From contig MHEF01000023.1 in assembly GCA_001805125.1 (NCBI GenBank), forward strand, positions 1,505 to 10,233: a stretch of DNA of 8,729 nucleotides, written 5' to 3'. Source of the stretch: Nitrospirae bacterium RBG_13_39_12 (GTDB lineage: Bacteria > Nitrospirota > Thermodesulfovibrionia > Thermodesulfovibrionales > SM23-35). Under the pieces are notes generated by a model that was not told where the DNA came from, made no database searches, and saw only the letters and a list, made by a program, of their open reading frames with translations. This document shows positions 1 to 5,535 of the stretch, piece after piece. Position 1 is the stretch's first letter. Every line of letters begins with the position of its first letter. The position numbers were made by a program, and so were the translations under genes.

Positions 1-332
1 GTCAAAAAGTAACATAAATCTTTGTTCTCAGACTTGACGGGCAGTGATATTTTCAATAGGAGGTTGATCAACAGCAGTATGCTGTCATATTTATAGGCCG
101 TACGCATACTGCAGCAGGTACCTTCGCCATCAACAGCGCAATCAGCACATTCATTTACCACCCCGGTTGCCAGCATCTCTTTTTGGGCAGCCTCAATGTT
201 ATGGTCGAGCCGGGACAGCAAAGTTTGAAACTTGTCATCCCTGAACAAGGTTTGACCTAATGTATTATGAAGCTGATGGGCTGAGGCAATTATGTGAGAA
301 ACAGAGTTCTCACGGTATTCTGTGATGTTTAT
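1..332 (-). CDS. Conserved cysteine-rich hypothetical protein, 3' end outside the window, putative AUA start
   Basis: An open frame of 110 codons runs from 332 to the left window edge and continues beyond it. The product is not assigned to a named enzyme. It has an amphipathic helical first half (about residues 5-55), then a cysteine cluster C62-x2-C65-x7-C73-C74, a hydrophobic stretch LLLINLLL near 86-93, and another cysteine at 107. The Cys pattern recalls small YkgJ-type metal-chelating proteins (CxxC...CC), but that is only a resemblance. An in-frame TAA at 335-333 rules out an earlier start, and no in-frame ATG or GTG precedes residue 53. The first codon after the TAA is ATA (332-330), preceded by GAGGAA (345-340) at a 7-nt spacing. 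The natural start is therefore AUA, or an ATG changed to ATA. The frame overlaps the end of the upstream exonuclease gene by 23 nt, which suggests translational coupling. TTG at 248-246 is a fallback start but would discard the conserved-looking N-terminus. Confidence 0.6.
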   Translation of the reverse strand, partial: MNITEYRENSVSHIIASAHQLHNTLGQTLFRDDKFQTLLSRLDHNIEAAQKEMLATGVVNECADCAVDGEGTCCSMRTAYKYDSILLLINLLLKISLPVKSENKDLCYFL

Positions 333-1098
333 TTAAATATTCCTCTATGCCGGTCTTTGCCCTCAGCTTTTGATATGTTATGTCAGCTATTTTGAAGAGG
401 TTGACCGTGTCTTCCTTGTTGTAGATCGTGAGCAGATCGAGTGCCTCGCTGCTTCCTTTTCTTGCAAACTCCCAGAGTTTTACAGCATCATAGCCGTTCA
501 TTCCCCTGACAGCCTCATGCCTCTCGATTCCAAGTTCTGTTTCAAGACTTTTAAGTCCTTTCCTGAAACCCAGTCTTCTTGATGCATAGCATATGTCAAA
601 GTGAGGTATGTTAAATTTCAGATCAGGCATTGACCTTTTGAGAAATGGGACGTCAAATGCCGAGCCGTAAAAGGTTATAAGGTATTTATATCTGGAAAAT
701 TCCCTTTCCAGATTTTCATAGGTAAGATTTGTATCCTTTAAAAAACATTTGTAGTCAAACCCGTCATAAATCCCGACCATGGTTGTATAGCCTCCGCTTC
801 CAGGCATGAGACCGTTTGTCTCTATATCAAGGCAGGCTGACAATTCTTTGAAGGTATCAAATAGTCTCCAGTGCTCCCGCCTTTTAATCGTGGCTGAGAA
901 ATATGGAGCATTGCCATAATCCAACTCTCTCCGGGCATTAGACAGATGCTGGTCAAAGAGACTTTTTTTATTAGGGTTGATGAAATTCAGATCCTGGGCA
1001 TGTATAAAGTCGTCCCATGTTAATATCCCGTTTCTCCATAGTTTTTTCTCAAGCCTCTCGCCGATGCCGTTCAGGATGCTGAATGTGTTTCTTATCAT
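310..1098 (-). CDS. YprB-like ribonuclease H-fold (DEDD) 3'-5' exonuclease
   Basis: This 262-residue protein belongs to the DnaQ-like exonuclease superfamily, in the YprB/RNase_H_2 group. Residues 7-32 (SILNGIGERLEKKLW...) form a helix-hairpin-helix-like segment often seen at the start of these proteins. The nuclease core follows: motif I with D91 and E93 (LDIETNGL), motif II with D149 (FYGSAFDVPFL), and a C-terminal motif with D230 (YNKEDTVNL). These acidic residues would bind the two metal ions, so the enzyme looks catalytically intact. The natural nucleic-acid substrate is unknown. The ATG at 1098 has no Shine-Dalgarno, but a perfect TATAAT lies 6 nt upstream, suggesting leaderless translation. 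The 3' end overlaps the cysteine-rich hypothetical gene. Upstream on the same strand lie the repeat element and the Clp1-like remnant. YprB-like family assignment is firm; the exact role is not known. Confidence 0.85.
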   Translation of the reverse strand: MIRNTFSILNGIGERLEKKLWRNGILTWDDFIHAQDLNFINPNKKSLFDQHLSNARRELDYGNAPYFSATIKRREHWRLFDTFKELSACLDIETNGLMPGSGGYTTMVGIYDGFDYKCFLKDTNLTYENLEREFSRYKYLITFYGSAFDVPFLKRSMPDLKFNIPHFDICYASRRLGFRKGLKSLETELGIERHEAVRGMNGYDAVKLWEFARKGSSEALDLLTIYNKEDTVNLFKIADITYQKLRAKTGIEEYLNKHHRIP

Positions 1099-1104
1099 TT
1101 GTCT

Positions 1105-1110
1105 ATTATA
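1105..1110 (-). promoter_or_regulatory. -10 element (TATAAT) of the YprB-like gene
   Basis: A consensus TATAAT reads on the minus strand at 1110-1105, separated from the ATG at 1098 by 6 nt (AGACAA). Transcription would start at or next to the A of the ATG. The -35 is weak; TTAACT at a 19-bp spacing is the best I can see. No Shine-Dalgarno is present. Confidence 0.45.
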
Positions 1111-1434
1111 CCCTTATCCCTTGATAATGAGTTAAAAAAATGCAGGCTTTATCATTTTTATAATTATTACACTCTGTGGTCTCTGCCACAGTTACAAATT
1201 TCTGTCATTCCGGCTCTTGTCCCCGCTTTGTCGGGTATCGGTCCGGAATCTTTCCGAAAGGATTCTCTCCTCGGCGAGTCGCTGAGGCGACCCGACCTCC
1301 CGAATCCCGAAAGCCTTCGGGACGGGCTTGCGGGAATGACACAAAAAATAAACATTCAAATAATGGACGCACTGCGCTCACTGCCACAGGGTTCTTCACT
1401 GATAAATATTGATATCTACCGGAACCACACTGAC
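1111..1434. other. Intergenic stretch with repeat element, no supported gene
   Basis: Besides the 137-bp element at 1204-1340, this stretch holds a short perfect hairpin (CTGTGG 1174-1179, CCACAG 1186-1191). The string CTGCCACAG occurs at 1183-1191 and again at 1381-1389, on either side of the element. Short open frames here translate the GC-rich repeat and have no recognisable protein features. The AT-rich flanks (1120-1170, 1341-1365) show no tRNA or small-RNA-like fold that I can support. It is probably degenerate sequence left from the gene whose remnant lies just to the right. Confidence 0.5.
1204..1340. repeat. 137-bp GC-rich inverted-repeat element (MITE/REP-like)
   Basis: The ends are inverted copies: GTCATTCCGGC at 1204-1214 and GCGGGAATGAC at 1330-1340, matching at 10 of 11 positions. 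Inside are further hairpins: CCCG/CGGG at 1222-1235, an imperfect palindrome around 1246-1265, GTCGC-TGAG-GCGAC at 1278-1291, and CCCGAA-AGCC-TTCGGG at 1306-1321. It is clearly richer in GC than its flanks and has no coding potential. GTCATTCC(C)GC termini are typical of dispersed palindromic repeats in several bacterial phyla. No clear target-site duplication is visible. The CCCGAA...TTCGGG hairpin is closely similar to the palindrome inside fabF at 4509-4526. Confidence 0.75.
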
Positions 1435-1637
1435 TGATATCTGAGTCAACAAATGAGACCACAAGGTTTTTGTATAGAAGTCTTTCAGTCAGATATCCTG
1501 CAAGGGTGGATTTGCCCGAACCGTTGCTTCTGTGAAAAATAATTACCTTTGTGAGTTAAAAATTTTTCAACAGGCTCTTCCCATTCAGTTTGTGGAATTA
1601 TTTCTAATTTGTTGAAGACCTTCAGATGCCTTTCCAT
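1435..1637 (-). pseudogene. Frameshifted, truncated Clp1-type P-loop polynucleotide kinase/ATPase remnant
   Basis: From an ATG at 1637 the minus strand reads about 31 residues (MERHLKVFNK... then EWEEPVEKFLTHKG), ending near 1547. The reading then moves by one base into another frame, which continues KVIIFHRSNGSGKSTLAGYL and goes on to VVSFVDSDISQ. That second segment has a full Walker A motif (GSGKST, about 1505-1522) and, about 20 residues later, a D-x-D-x-x-Q motif like the DxDxGQ of the Clp1/Grc3 polynucleotide 5'-kinase P-loop family. The spacing and the segment before the P-loop also fit that family. After about 1435 the similarity stops, so the rest (usually some 250 or more residues) is missing; the repeat element begins about 95 bp further on. 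The start overlaps the J-domain gene by 53 nt, as for a formerly coupled operon gene. The Walker A call is direct; the Clp1 assignment comes from motif recognition. Confidence 0.6.
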
Positions 1638-3279
1638 TGGACGGGTCAAGCTTTATTGCTTTTTCAAAGGTATTCTGTGCACGCAGTCTGAAACCAAGCT
1701 CCATATAGATATAGCCCAGTTCAGCTATATAATTAGCGTTCAAAGGTTCGATTTTGATTGCCTGGCTCATGGCTTTTTCTGCTTCACGTATTCTCTTGAC
1801 TTTCTTAAGAGCAATCCCCATGTGAAAGTGATAGTCTGACACCGAACTGTCAAGATAGGCAGCCTGCCCGAATAACACTGCTGCCTCTGTATAAGACCTT
1901 TTCATGAACGCTTCTCTGCCTTCTCTGAACCTTGTCTTTGCTATTTCTAAATTGCTGGGTGCTCTTTTTTCAACTCTGGTTGATAGACTATCGTCATATT
2001 CTTTGCGCATCTTTGACGAGGAAAGGATTTTGTATGCCTCGGTTATCTGGGTAAAGATTGTATTCAATTTGTTCTTCAGGGTTTCTGAAGGCATGTAGAA
2101 ATGTTTGTCAGGATGGAAATCCTTTGCGACTGTGTAATAGGCCTTTCTGATATCATCATGTGTTGCCCATTTTTCAAGCCCTAAGATTTCATAGTAGTCT
2201 ATAAATTTGAGCCTGTTAAAGAAAGCTTCGACTTTCTCAATAAAGACTGAATCGACCTCTGTTTTTGATTCCTGTATGATATTTTCCAATGTTTCGTCTT
2301 TTTCTGTTTCTTTTTCCTTGGTTTCGATTATCCTCGCACTGGTCAGAGCATATAGTGTTTTCAATGTCTGGAAATTATCCAGGGGTGAAATTGAAAGTAT
2401 ATCTTTTATGTTGCGCTTACCGTCTATAAGGGAGAGTATGTCTTTGTCTGTCTTGTCAAGGCTTATCTCCTGAAATAAGTTTATAGGGTCAGCAGAATAA
2501 TGAAGTATTGTATCCATGGAGGGCGTAGCGCTTTTAATATATGCAAAGTTGTTTATTCTCTTGATGCCGCGATAAATAAGGTTGGCAGCACTGAGTTTTA
2601 ATGTTATTACCTCATTTGAAAGCAGCGGTCCTTCTATTAAAACAAATTCACCATCTTCCCATTTGAAAAGGCTGAGGATAATTTCTTCAACCTGATGTCT
2701 TACCGCCCAGATGAGAGTTTCGGGGTTAATGTAGCCGAGTTCAACAATGACTGAACCATGGCGTTTTCCTGTTTTCCTCATAACATCGACTGACTTATTG
2801 TACTGTTCAAGGTTGATTTTGCCTGATTTTAGTAACGTCTCACCGAGACGGTCTTCTTTCAGGTTTGAAGTGGCAAATACCATATCACCATTTTTAATGT
2901 ATATTCTTTTGGATATCGAATTGTTTCTTATCTCGAACATTCCGTTCTTTTCGCTCCTCTGCAGGTCGAGCAGGATATCAGGCAGTGAGTAATGTCTCAG
3001 AAAACCGGAGATTAATTTCCTCTCGATCCCAATCCTGCAGTGTTTGTCGGATTTATAAGACCATACAATCTTGGCTTCGATATCAAGGTTAAGATCTTCG
3101 ATCTTTAAATTTAAAATAGAGCCCGGGGTTAAAGACGGTGTATTTTCAACAAGGAAACCTACGCCTCCCAGGGAAAAATCAGTTGTGTTTGCATCAATGG
3201 AATTGCTGCCGATTGATAAATGGAATCCTGATTTGTGTCTGTATCTTTTGAATCGTCTTCTTTCTTTACCTGACGGCAT
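1585..3279 (-). CDS. PilZ-DUF4388-J-domain-TPR multidomain protein
   Basis: This 564-residue protein appears cytoplasmic, with no signal peptide or membrane segment. An N-terminal PilZ domain (about 5-95) keeps both c-di-GMP motifs, RxxxR (R8-R12) and DxSxxG (D34-S36-G39). A DUF4388/PATAN-like region follows (about 103-240), with repeated blocks such as GDMVFATSNLKEDRLGE and FKWEDGEFVL, then a helical segment (about 265-320, DILSLIDGKRNIKDIL) usual in DUF4388 proteins. After a charged linker, residues 360-430 form a J domain with the HPD motif at 389-391, which should stimulate a DnaK-type Hsp70. The C-terminus carries about three TPR units (446-550) for protein binding. The inferred role is a c-di-GMP-responsive co-chaperone or assembly factor, perhaps for surface or motility machinery. 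The ATG at 3279 has no Shine-Dalgarno but a -10-like TATACT lies 6 nt upstream. It sits 80 bp downstream of the RodZ-like gene on the same strand. Confidence 0.85.
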   Translation of the reverse strand: MPSGKERRRFKRYRHKSGFHLSIGSNSIDANTTDFSLGGVGFLVENTPSLTPGSILNLKIEDLNLDIEAKIVWSYKSDKHCRIGIERKLISGFLRHYSLPDILLDLQRSEKNGMFEIRNNSISKRIYIKNGDMVFATSNLKEDRLGETLLKSGKINLEQYNKSVDVMRKTGKRHGSVIVELGYINPETLIWAVRHQVEEIILSLFKWEDGEFVLIEGPLLSNEVITLKLSAANLIYRGIKRINNFAYIKSATPSMDTILHYSADPINLFQEISLDKTDKDILSLIDGKRNIKDILSISPLDNFQTLKTLYALTSARIIETKEKETEKDETLENIIQESKTEVDSVFIEKVEAFFNRLKFIDYYEILGLEKWATHDDIRKAYYTVAKDFHPDKHFYMPSETLKNKLNTIFTQITEAYKILSSSKMRKEYDDSLSTRVEKRAPSNLEIAKTRFREGREAFMKRSYTEAAVLFGQAAYLDSSVSDYHFHMGIALKKVKRIREAEKAMSQAIKIEPLNANYIAELGYIYMELGFRLRAQNTFEKAIKLDPSNGKASEGLQQIRNNSTN

Positions 3280-3285
3280 TTTTCA

Positions 3286-3315
3286 AGTATAGAAAAAGTT
3301 TGTGATTTAAATCAA
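3286..3315 (-). promoter_or_regulatory. Sigma70-like promoter of the J-domain gene
   Basis: On the minus strand, TTGATT (3315-3310) and TATACT (3291-3286) are separated by 18 bp. The -10 ends 6 nt before the ATG at 3279, so the predicted transcript would begin at or very near the start codon. The gene may thus be transcribed on its own as well as from the rodZ side. Confidence 0.45.
3302..3315. promoter_or_regulatory. FNR/CRP-like palindrome overlapping the -35 of the J-domain gene
   Basis: GTGATTTAAATCAA contains the perfect 12-bp palindrome TGATTTAAATCA (3303-3314). It matches the FNR consensus TTGAT-N4-ATCAA at 9 of 10 defined positions. Overlap with the proposed -35 would fit repression rather than class II activation. 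AT-rich 12-bp palindromes can arise by chance, so this is tentative. Confidence 0.3.
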
Positions 3316-3359
3316 TGACAAGCCTGATCATTGAAATACATTTTGGAGTGAGGGATCTT

Positions 3360-4121
3360 TTACGGAAGTTTAAGTTTGACCACCTGACCTTTCTTGCCGA
3401 GGGTATCAATCTCTTTTCCGTCAAATATAAGTGTTACTCCTCTTGCGTTACCAATTGTCAGGGAAAAACCTTTTTCGGCATTAAATTTGATTGATTCGTC
3501 CGGTTGCATCATCATTTCCTTACTGGTTGTTTCGTCTATAGTTACGAGGAGCCATGTTTCATCATCAGCAATGACTTCAAGAACGTGCTGGGATTTTGAC
3601 GGCTTTGATACGGTATCTTTTGCCGGCCCGGAAGGAGCAGGAGGCAGCTCATTTACAGGTTCAGCTACAGGTGCGGGAATCTCTCCGGTTTCAACATCGG
3701 AAGCTACCGTCTCTTTTTCAGCCTCTGAAGCAGTTTGAGGAAGTTCTTTCTTATCAGATGAGTCTGTAAATAAGATATATGCAGCAGTAATTAACAACAC
3801 TGCTAATATCAACGGGATCAGAAAATATCTTACATTTGACTTCTTCTCCCTTTCGGTCTTTTTTTCTGAGACTCCTTTGGGTTCAGGGTTAGGTGGCGAA
3901 ATCTTTTGAATATAAGCCTTTATGGGAGTCTCAGGGTCAATCTTGAGCATTTCAGCGTATTCACGGATATATCCCTTTACATAGACTTCTTCAGGGAGCT
4001 TTTCAAACGCTTCATCCTCGATGGCTTTAAGATAGGTGTAGCTTATTCTCAGGGTCTTGGATATATCCTTTAAATCAAGGCCCAGTTCTTCTCTCTTTTT
4101 CCTTAGTATGTCCCCTACCAA
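3360..4121 (-). CDS. rodZ: RodZ-like helix-turn-helix membrane protein
   Basis: The 253-residue protein has the RodZ layout. A cytoplasmic helix-turn-helix domain (about 1-70, LRKKREELGLDLKDISKTL then SYTYLKAIEDE and YVKGYIREYAEML) precedes a lysine-rich stretch and a single membrane helix (about 99-118, YFLIPLILAVLLITAAYILF). A proline/alanine-rich periplasmic linker (119-178) and a C-terminal DUF4115-type beta domain (179-253) follow. RodZ proteins link MreB filaments to the cell-wall elongation machinery; no mre genes are in view, so this role rests on the family. The start is TTG at 4121-4119, supported by AAAGGA (4132-4127) at 5-nt spacing; I see no better start. At 253 residues it is shorter than E. 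coli RodZ, mainly in the linker. It heads the minus-strand gene block, with fabF divergent 100 bp away. Confidence 0.8.
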   Translation of the reverse strand: MVGDILRKKREELGLDLKDISKTLRISYTYLKAIEDEAFEKLPEEVYVKGYIREYAEMLKIDPETPIKAYIQKISPPNPEPKGVSEKKTEREKKSNVRYFLIPLILAVLLITAAYILFTDSSDKKELPQTASEAEKETVASDVETGEIPAPVAEPVNELPPAPSGPAKDTVSKPSKSQHVLEVIADDETWLLVTIDETTSKEMMMQPDESIKFNAEKGFSLTIGNARGVTLIFDGKEIDTLGKKGQVVKLKLP

Positions 4122-4152
4122 TGCAGTCCTTTATATATTAGGAATTTACTGA

Positions 4153-4182
4153 ATAATAACATATAAAGAAGTAAAAAATCAG
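4153..4182 (-). promoter_or_regulatory. Candidate promoter of the RodZ-like gene
   Basis: On the minus strand CTGATT (4182-4177) and TATTAT (4158-4153) are 18 bp apart. The implied transcription start near 4146 gives a leader of about 25 nt that includes the AAAGGA ribosome site. The hexamers are imperfect and the region is AT-rich, so the assignment is weak. Confidence 0.3.
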
Positions 4183-4204
4183 AGCAGTATTGGAAAACAC
4201 ACTA

Positions 4205-4213
4205 TGCTATTAT
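4205..4213 (+). promoter_or_regulatory. Extended -10 element of fabF
   Basis: TGC-TATTAT at 4205-4213 fits the extended -10 form TGn-TATAAT at all but one position. It ends 8 nt before the fabF ATG at 4222. There is no Shine-Dalgarno before fabF and no good -35 at 17 bp, so a leaderless or nearly leaderless transcript from an extended -10 promoter is the simplest reading. Confidence 0.35.
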
Positions 4214-4221
4214 AGCTGATA

Positions 4222-5535
4222 ATGAATAGAGTTGTTGTTACAGGGATTGGTGCTGTTAGCCCACTCGGGAATTCTTTTTATGAGTCCTGGAAGGCTGCGA
4301 AAGCCGGGATTTCAGGGATAGCAACAGTAACGAAGTTTGATGTTTCTGATATAAAATGGAAGGTAGCAGGAGAAATAAAGGGATTTGATGCAAAGGCATA
4401 TCTTTCTCAAAAGGAGATAAACCGTCTTGATCCGTTTATACATTATGCAGTTGCTGCAGCAACTATGGCAGTTGAAGATGCAGGATTGACAGAAAAGTCA
4501 GAAGTCAGTCCCGAAAGCTTTCGGGATCCGAAGTCAGAAGCCGGAAGTCAAAAACCGGAATTGTTAAGATCAGCAGGTGTTGTTATTGGTTCCAGCCGGG
4601 GCGGGATAAGCACATTAGAAAAAGAACTGTACAAAAAATTTTCTTCACAGATTAAATCCTGTAAACAAAGAATATCTGCATATCTTATGCCCGCAACAAC
4701 AATCAGCATGGCGTCGTCTTATGTTGCCCAGAAACTTGGAATAAGAGGCTACTGTCTCGGCATATCCAATGCATGCGCATCGGGTACAAATGCAATAGGT
4801 GAGGCATACAGATTAATCAAATCCGGCTATCAGGGACCCGTGATATGTGGTGGTGTTGAGGCTCCTCTGTGCAGGATATGTATCGAGGGATACGGGTCAT
4901 CAGGAGTTTTGTCGAGTGTCAACGATTCTGCTGCAAGCAGGCCGTTTGACAGGACAAGGGATGGTTTTGTACTTTCAGAAGGCGCATGTATTCTTATTCT
5001 GGAGGATTATGAGAATGCATTGAAACGCGGTGTCAGAATCTATGGAGAAATTGTGGGTTACGGAAATACAACAGATGCATTTCATCAGACAGTGCCATCG
5101 CCGGAAGGTGAAGCGAGGGCGGTAAAAATAGCACTGAATGAAGCTGGATTGAGACCCGAAGAAATTGATTTTATCAATGCTCATGGCACATCAACAGCCC
5201 TGGGTGATAAAGCTGAGACTGACGCAATAAAGTTGTCATTCGGCAAGACAGCTTATAATATCCCGGTAACTGCTGTTAAGTCTATGACAGGCCATATGCT
5301 TGCTGCCTCAGGGACTATCGAAGCAGCTTTTACATTAATGAGCATGAATGAAGGTATTATTCCGCCTACAATAAATTTAAAAGAGAGAGACCCTGATTGT
5401 GATCTCGATTATGTAACTGTAGCAAGAAAGGCCGGAATTAAAATTGGCATTACTAATTCATTCGGGTTTGGTGGAATCAATGCAGTCCTTATCTTGAGGA
5501 TGTTGAAGGACGTAAAACATCTTTCAACGTCCTGA
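4222..5535 (+). CDS. fabF: Beta-ketoacyl-ACP synthase II (KAS II)
   Basis: The 437-residue protein catalyses condensation of malonyl-ACP with acyl-ACP in cytoplasmic fatty acid elongation. The thiolase-fold Cys-His-His set is complete: nucleophile C185 (SNACASGTN), H321 (NAHGTST) and H358 (TGHMLAASG). The C-terminal glycine loop NSFGFGGIN is also present. E. coli FabF is 413 residues with C163, H303 and H340. Most of the extra length lies at residues 91-116, between the helix ending EDAGL and the strand AGVVIGSS, where an in-frame palindromic insertion of about 22 codons is visible. The gene stands alone: no acpP, fabG or fabD adjoins it, so a role in a specialised acyl pathway cannot be excluded. 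It is divergent from rodZ and overlaps the convergent RNase Z gene by 12 bp. The ATG at 4222 lacks a Shine-Dalgarno. Confidence 0.93.
   Translation: MNRVVVTGIGAVSPLGNSFYESWKAAKAGISGIATVTKFDVSDIKWKVAGEIKGFDAKAYLSQKEINRLDPFIHYAVAAATMAVEDAGLTEKSEVSPESFRDPKSEAGSQKPELLRSAGVVIGSSRGGISTLEKELYKKFSSQIKSCKQRISAYLMPATTISMASSYVAQKLGIRGYCLGISNACASGTNAIGEAYRLIKSGYQGPVICGGVEAPLCRICIEGYGSSGVLSSVNDSAASRPFDRTRDGFVLSEGACILILEDYENALKRGVRIYGEIVGYGNTTDAFHQTVPSPEGEARAVKIALNEAGLRPEEIDFINAHGTSTALGDKAETDAIKLSFGKTAYNIPVTAVKSMTGHMLAASGTIEAAFTLMSMNEGIIPPTINLKERDPDCDLDYVTVARKAGIKIGITNSFGFGGINAVLILRMLKDVKHLSTS
4494..4563 (+). repeat. Palindromic repeat insertion inside fabF, in frame
   Basis: A perfect 18-bp palindrome TCCCGAAAGCTTTCGGGA occupies 4509-4526. 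Around it AAGTCA recurs four times (4495, 4502, 4531 and 4545), and GAAGTCAG flanks the palindrome as a direct repeat (4501-4508 and 4530-4537). The insert reads through as EVSPESFRDPKSEAGSQK and falls in a surface-type loop that is only about 9 residues long in usual FabF proteins. The core CCCGAAAG(C/CC)TTTCGGG resembles the hairpin at 1306-1321 in the intergenic element. This is the pattern of a protein-tolerated palindromic element, comparable in principle to Rickettsia RPE insertions. Confidence 0.65.
5507..5533. terminator. Candidate bidirectional hairpin in overlapping 3' ends of fabF and rnz
   Basis: AGGACGT (5507-5513) and ACGTCCT (5527-5533) form a perfect 7-bp stem with a 13-nt loop. 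A second, mutually exclusive stem joins GATGTT (5499-5504) to AACATC (5517-5522). The structure lies at the convergent stop codons, where a shared terminator is expected. No U-tract follows on either strand, so intrinsic termination would be weak; it could instead serve as a 3'-end stabiliser. Confidence 0.35.

Noticed and set aside
370..582. Plus-strand open frame opposite the exonuclease gene
   Set aside because: It lies wholly antisense to a gene with clear catalytic motifs and has no ribosome site or family features.
1174..1191. CTGTGG/CCACAG hairpin as a transcription terminator
   Set aside because: The 6-bp stem has no following T-tract on either strand and no gene ends nearby.
1099..1437. 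Open frames on both strands across the GC-rich intergenic stretch
   Set aside because: They translate the inverted-repeat element and its hairpins, show no protein-family features, and have no convincing start signals.
1543..1555. Programmed frameshift in the Clp1-like gene
   Set aside because: No slippery heptamer or downstream pseudoknot is apparent at the junction, and the protein is also truncated soon after, so ordinary decay is simpler.
4975..5184. Minus-strand open frame inside fabF
   Set aside because: It is antisense to the conserved KAS II core and has no independent support.
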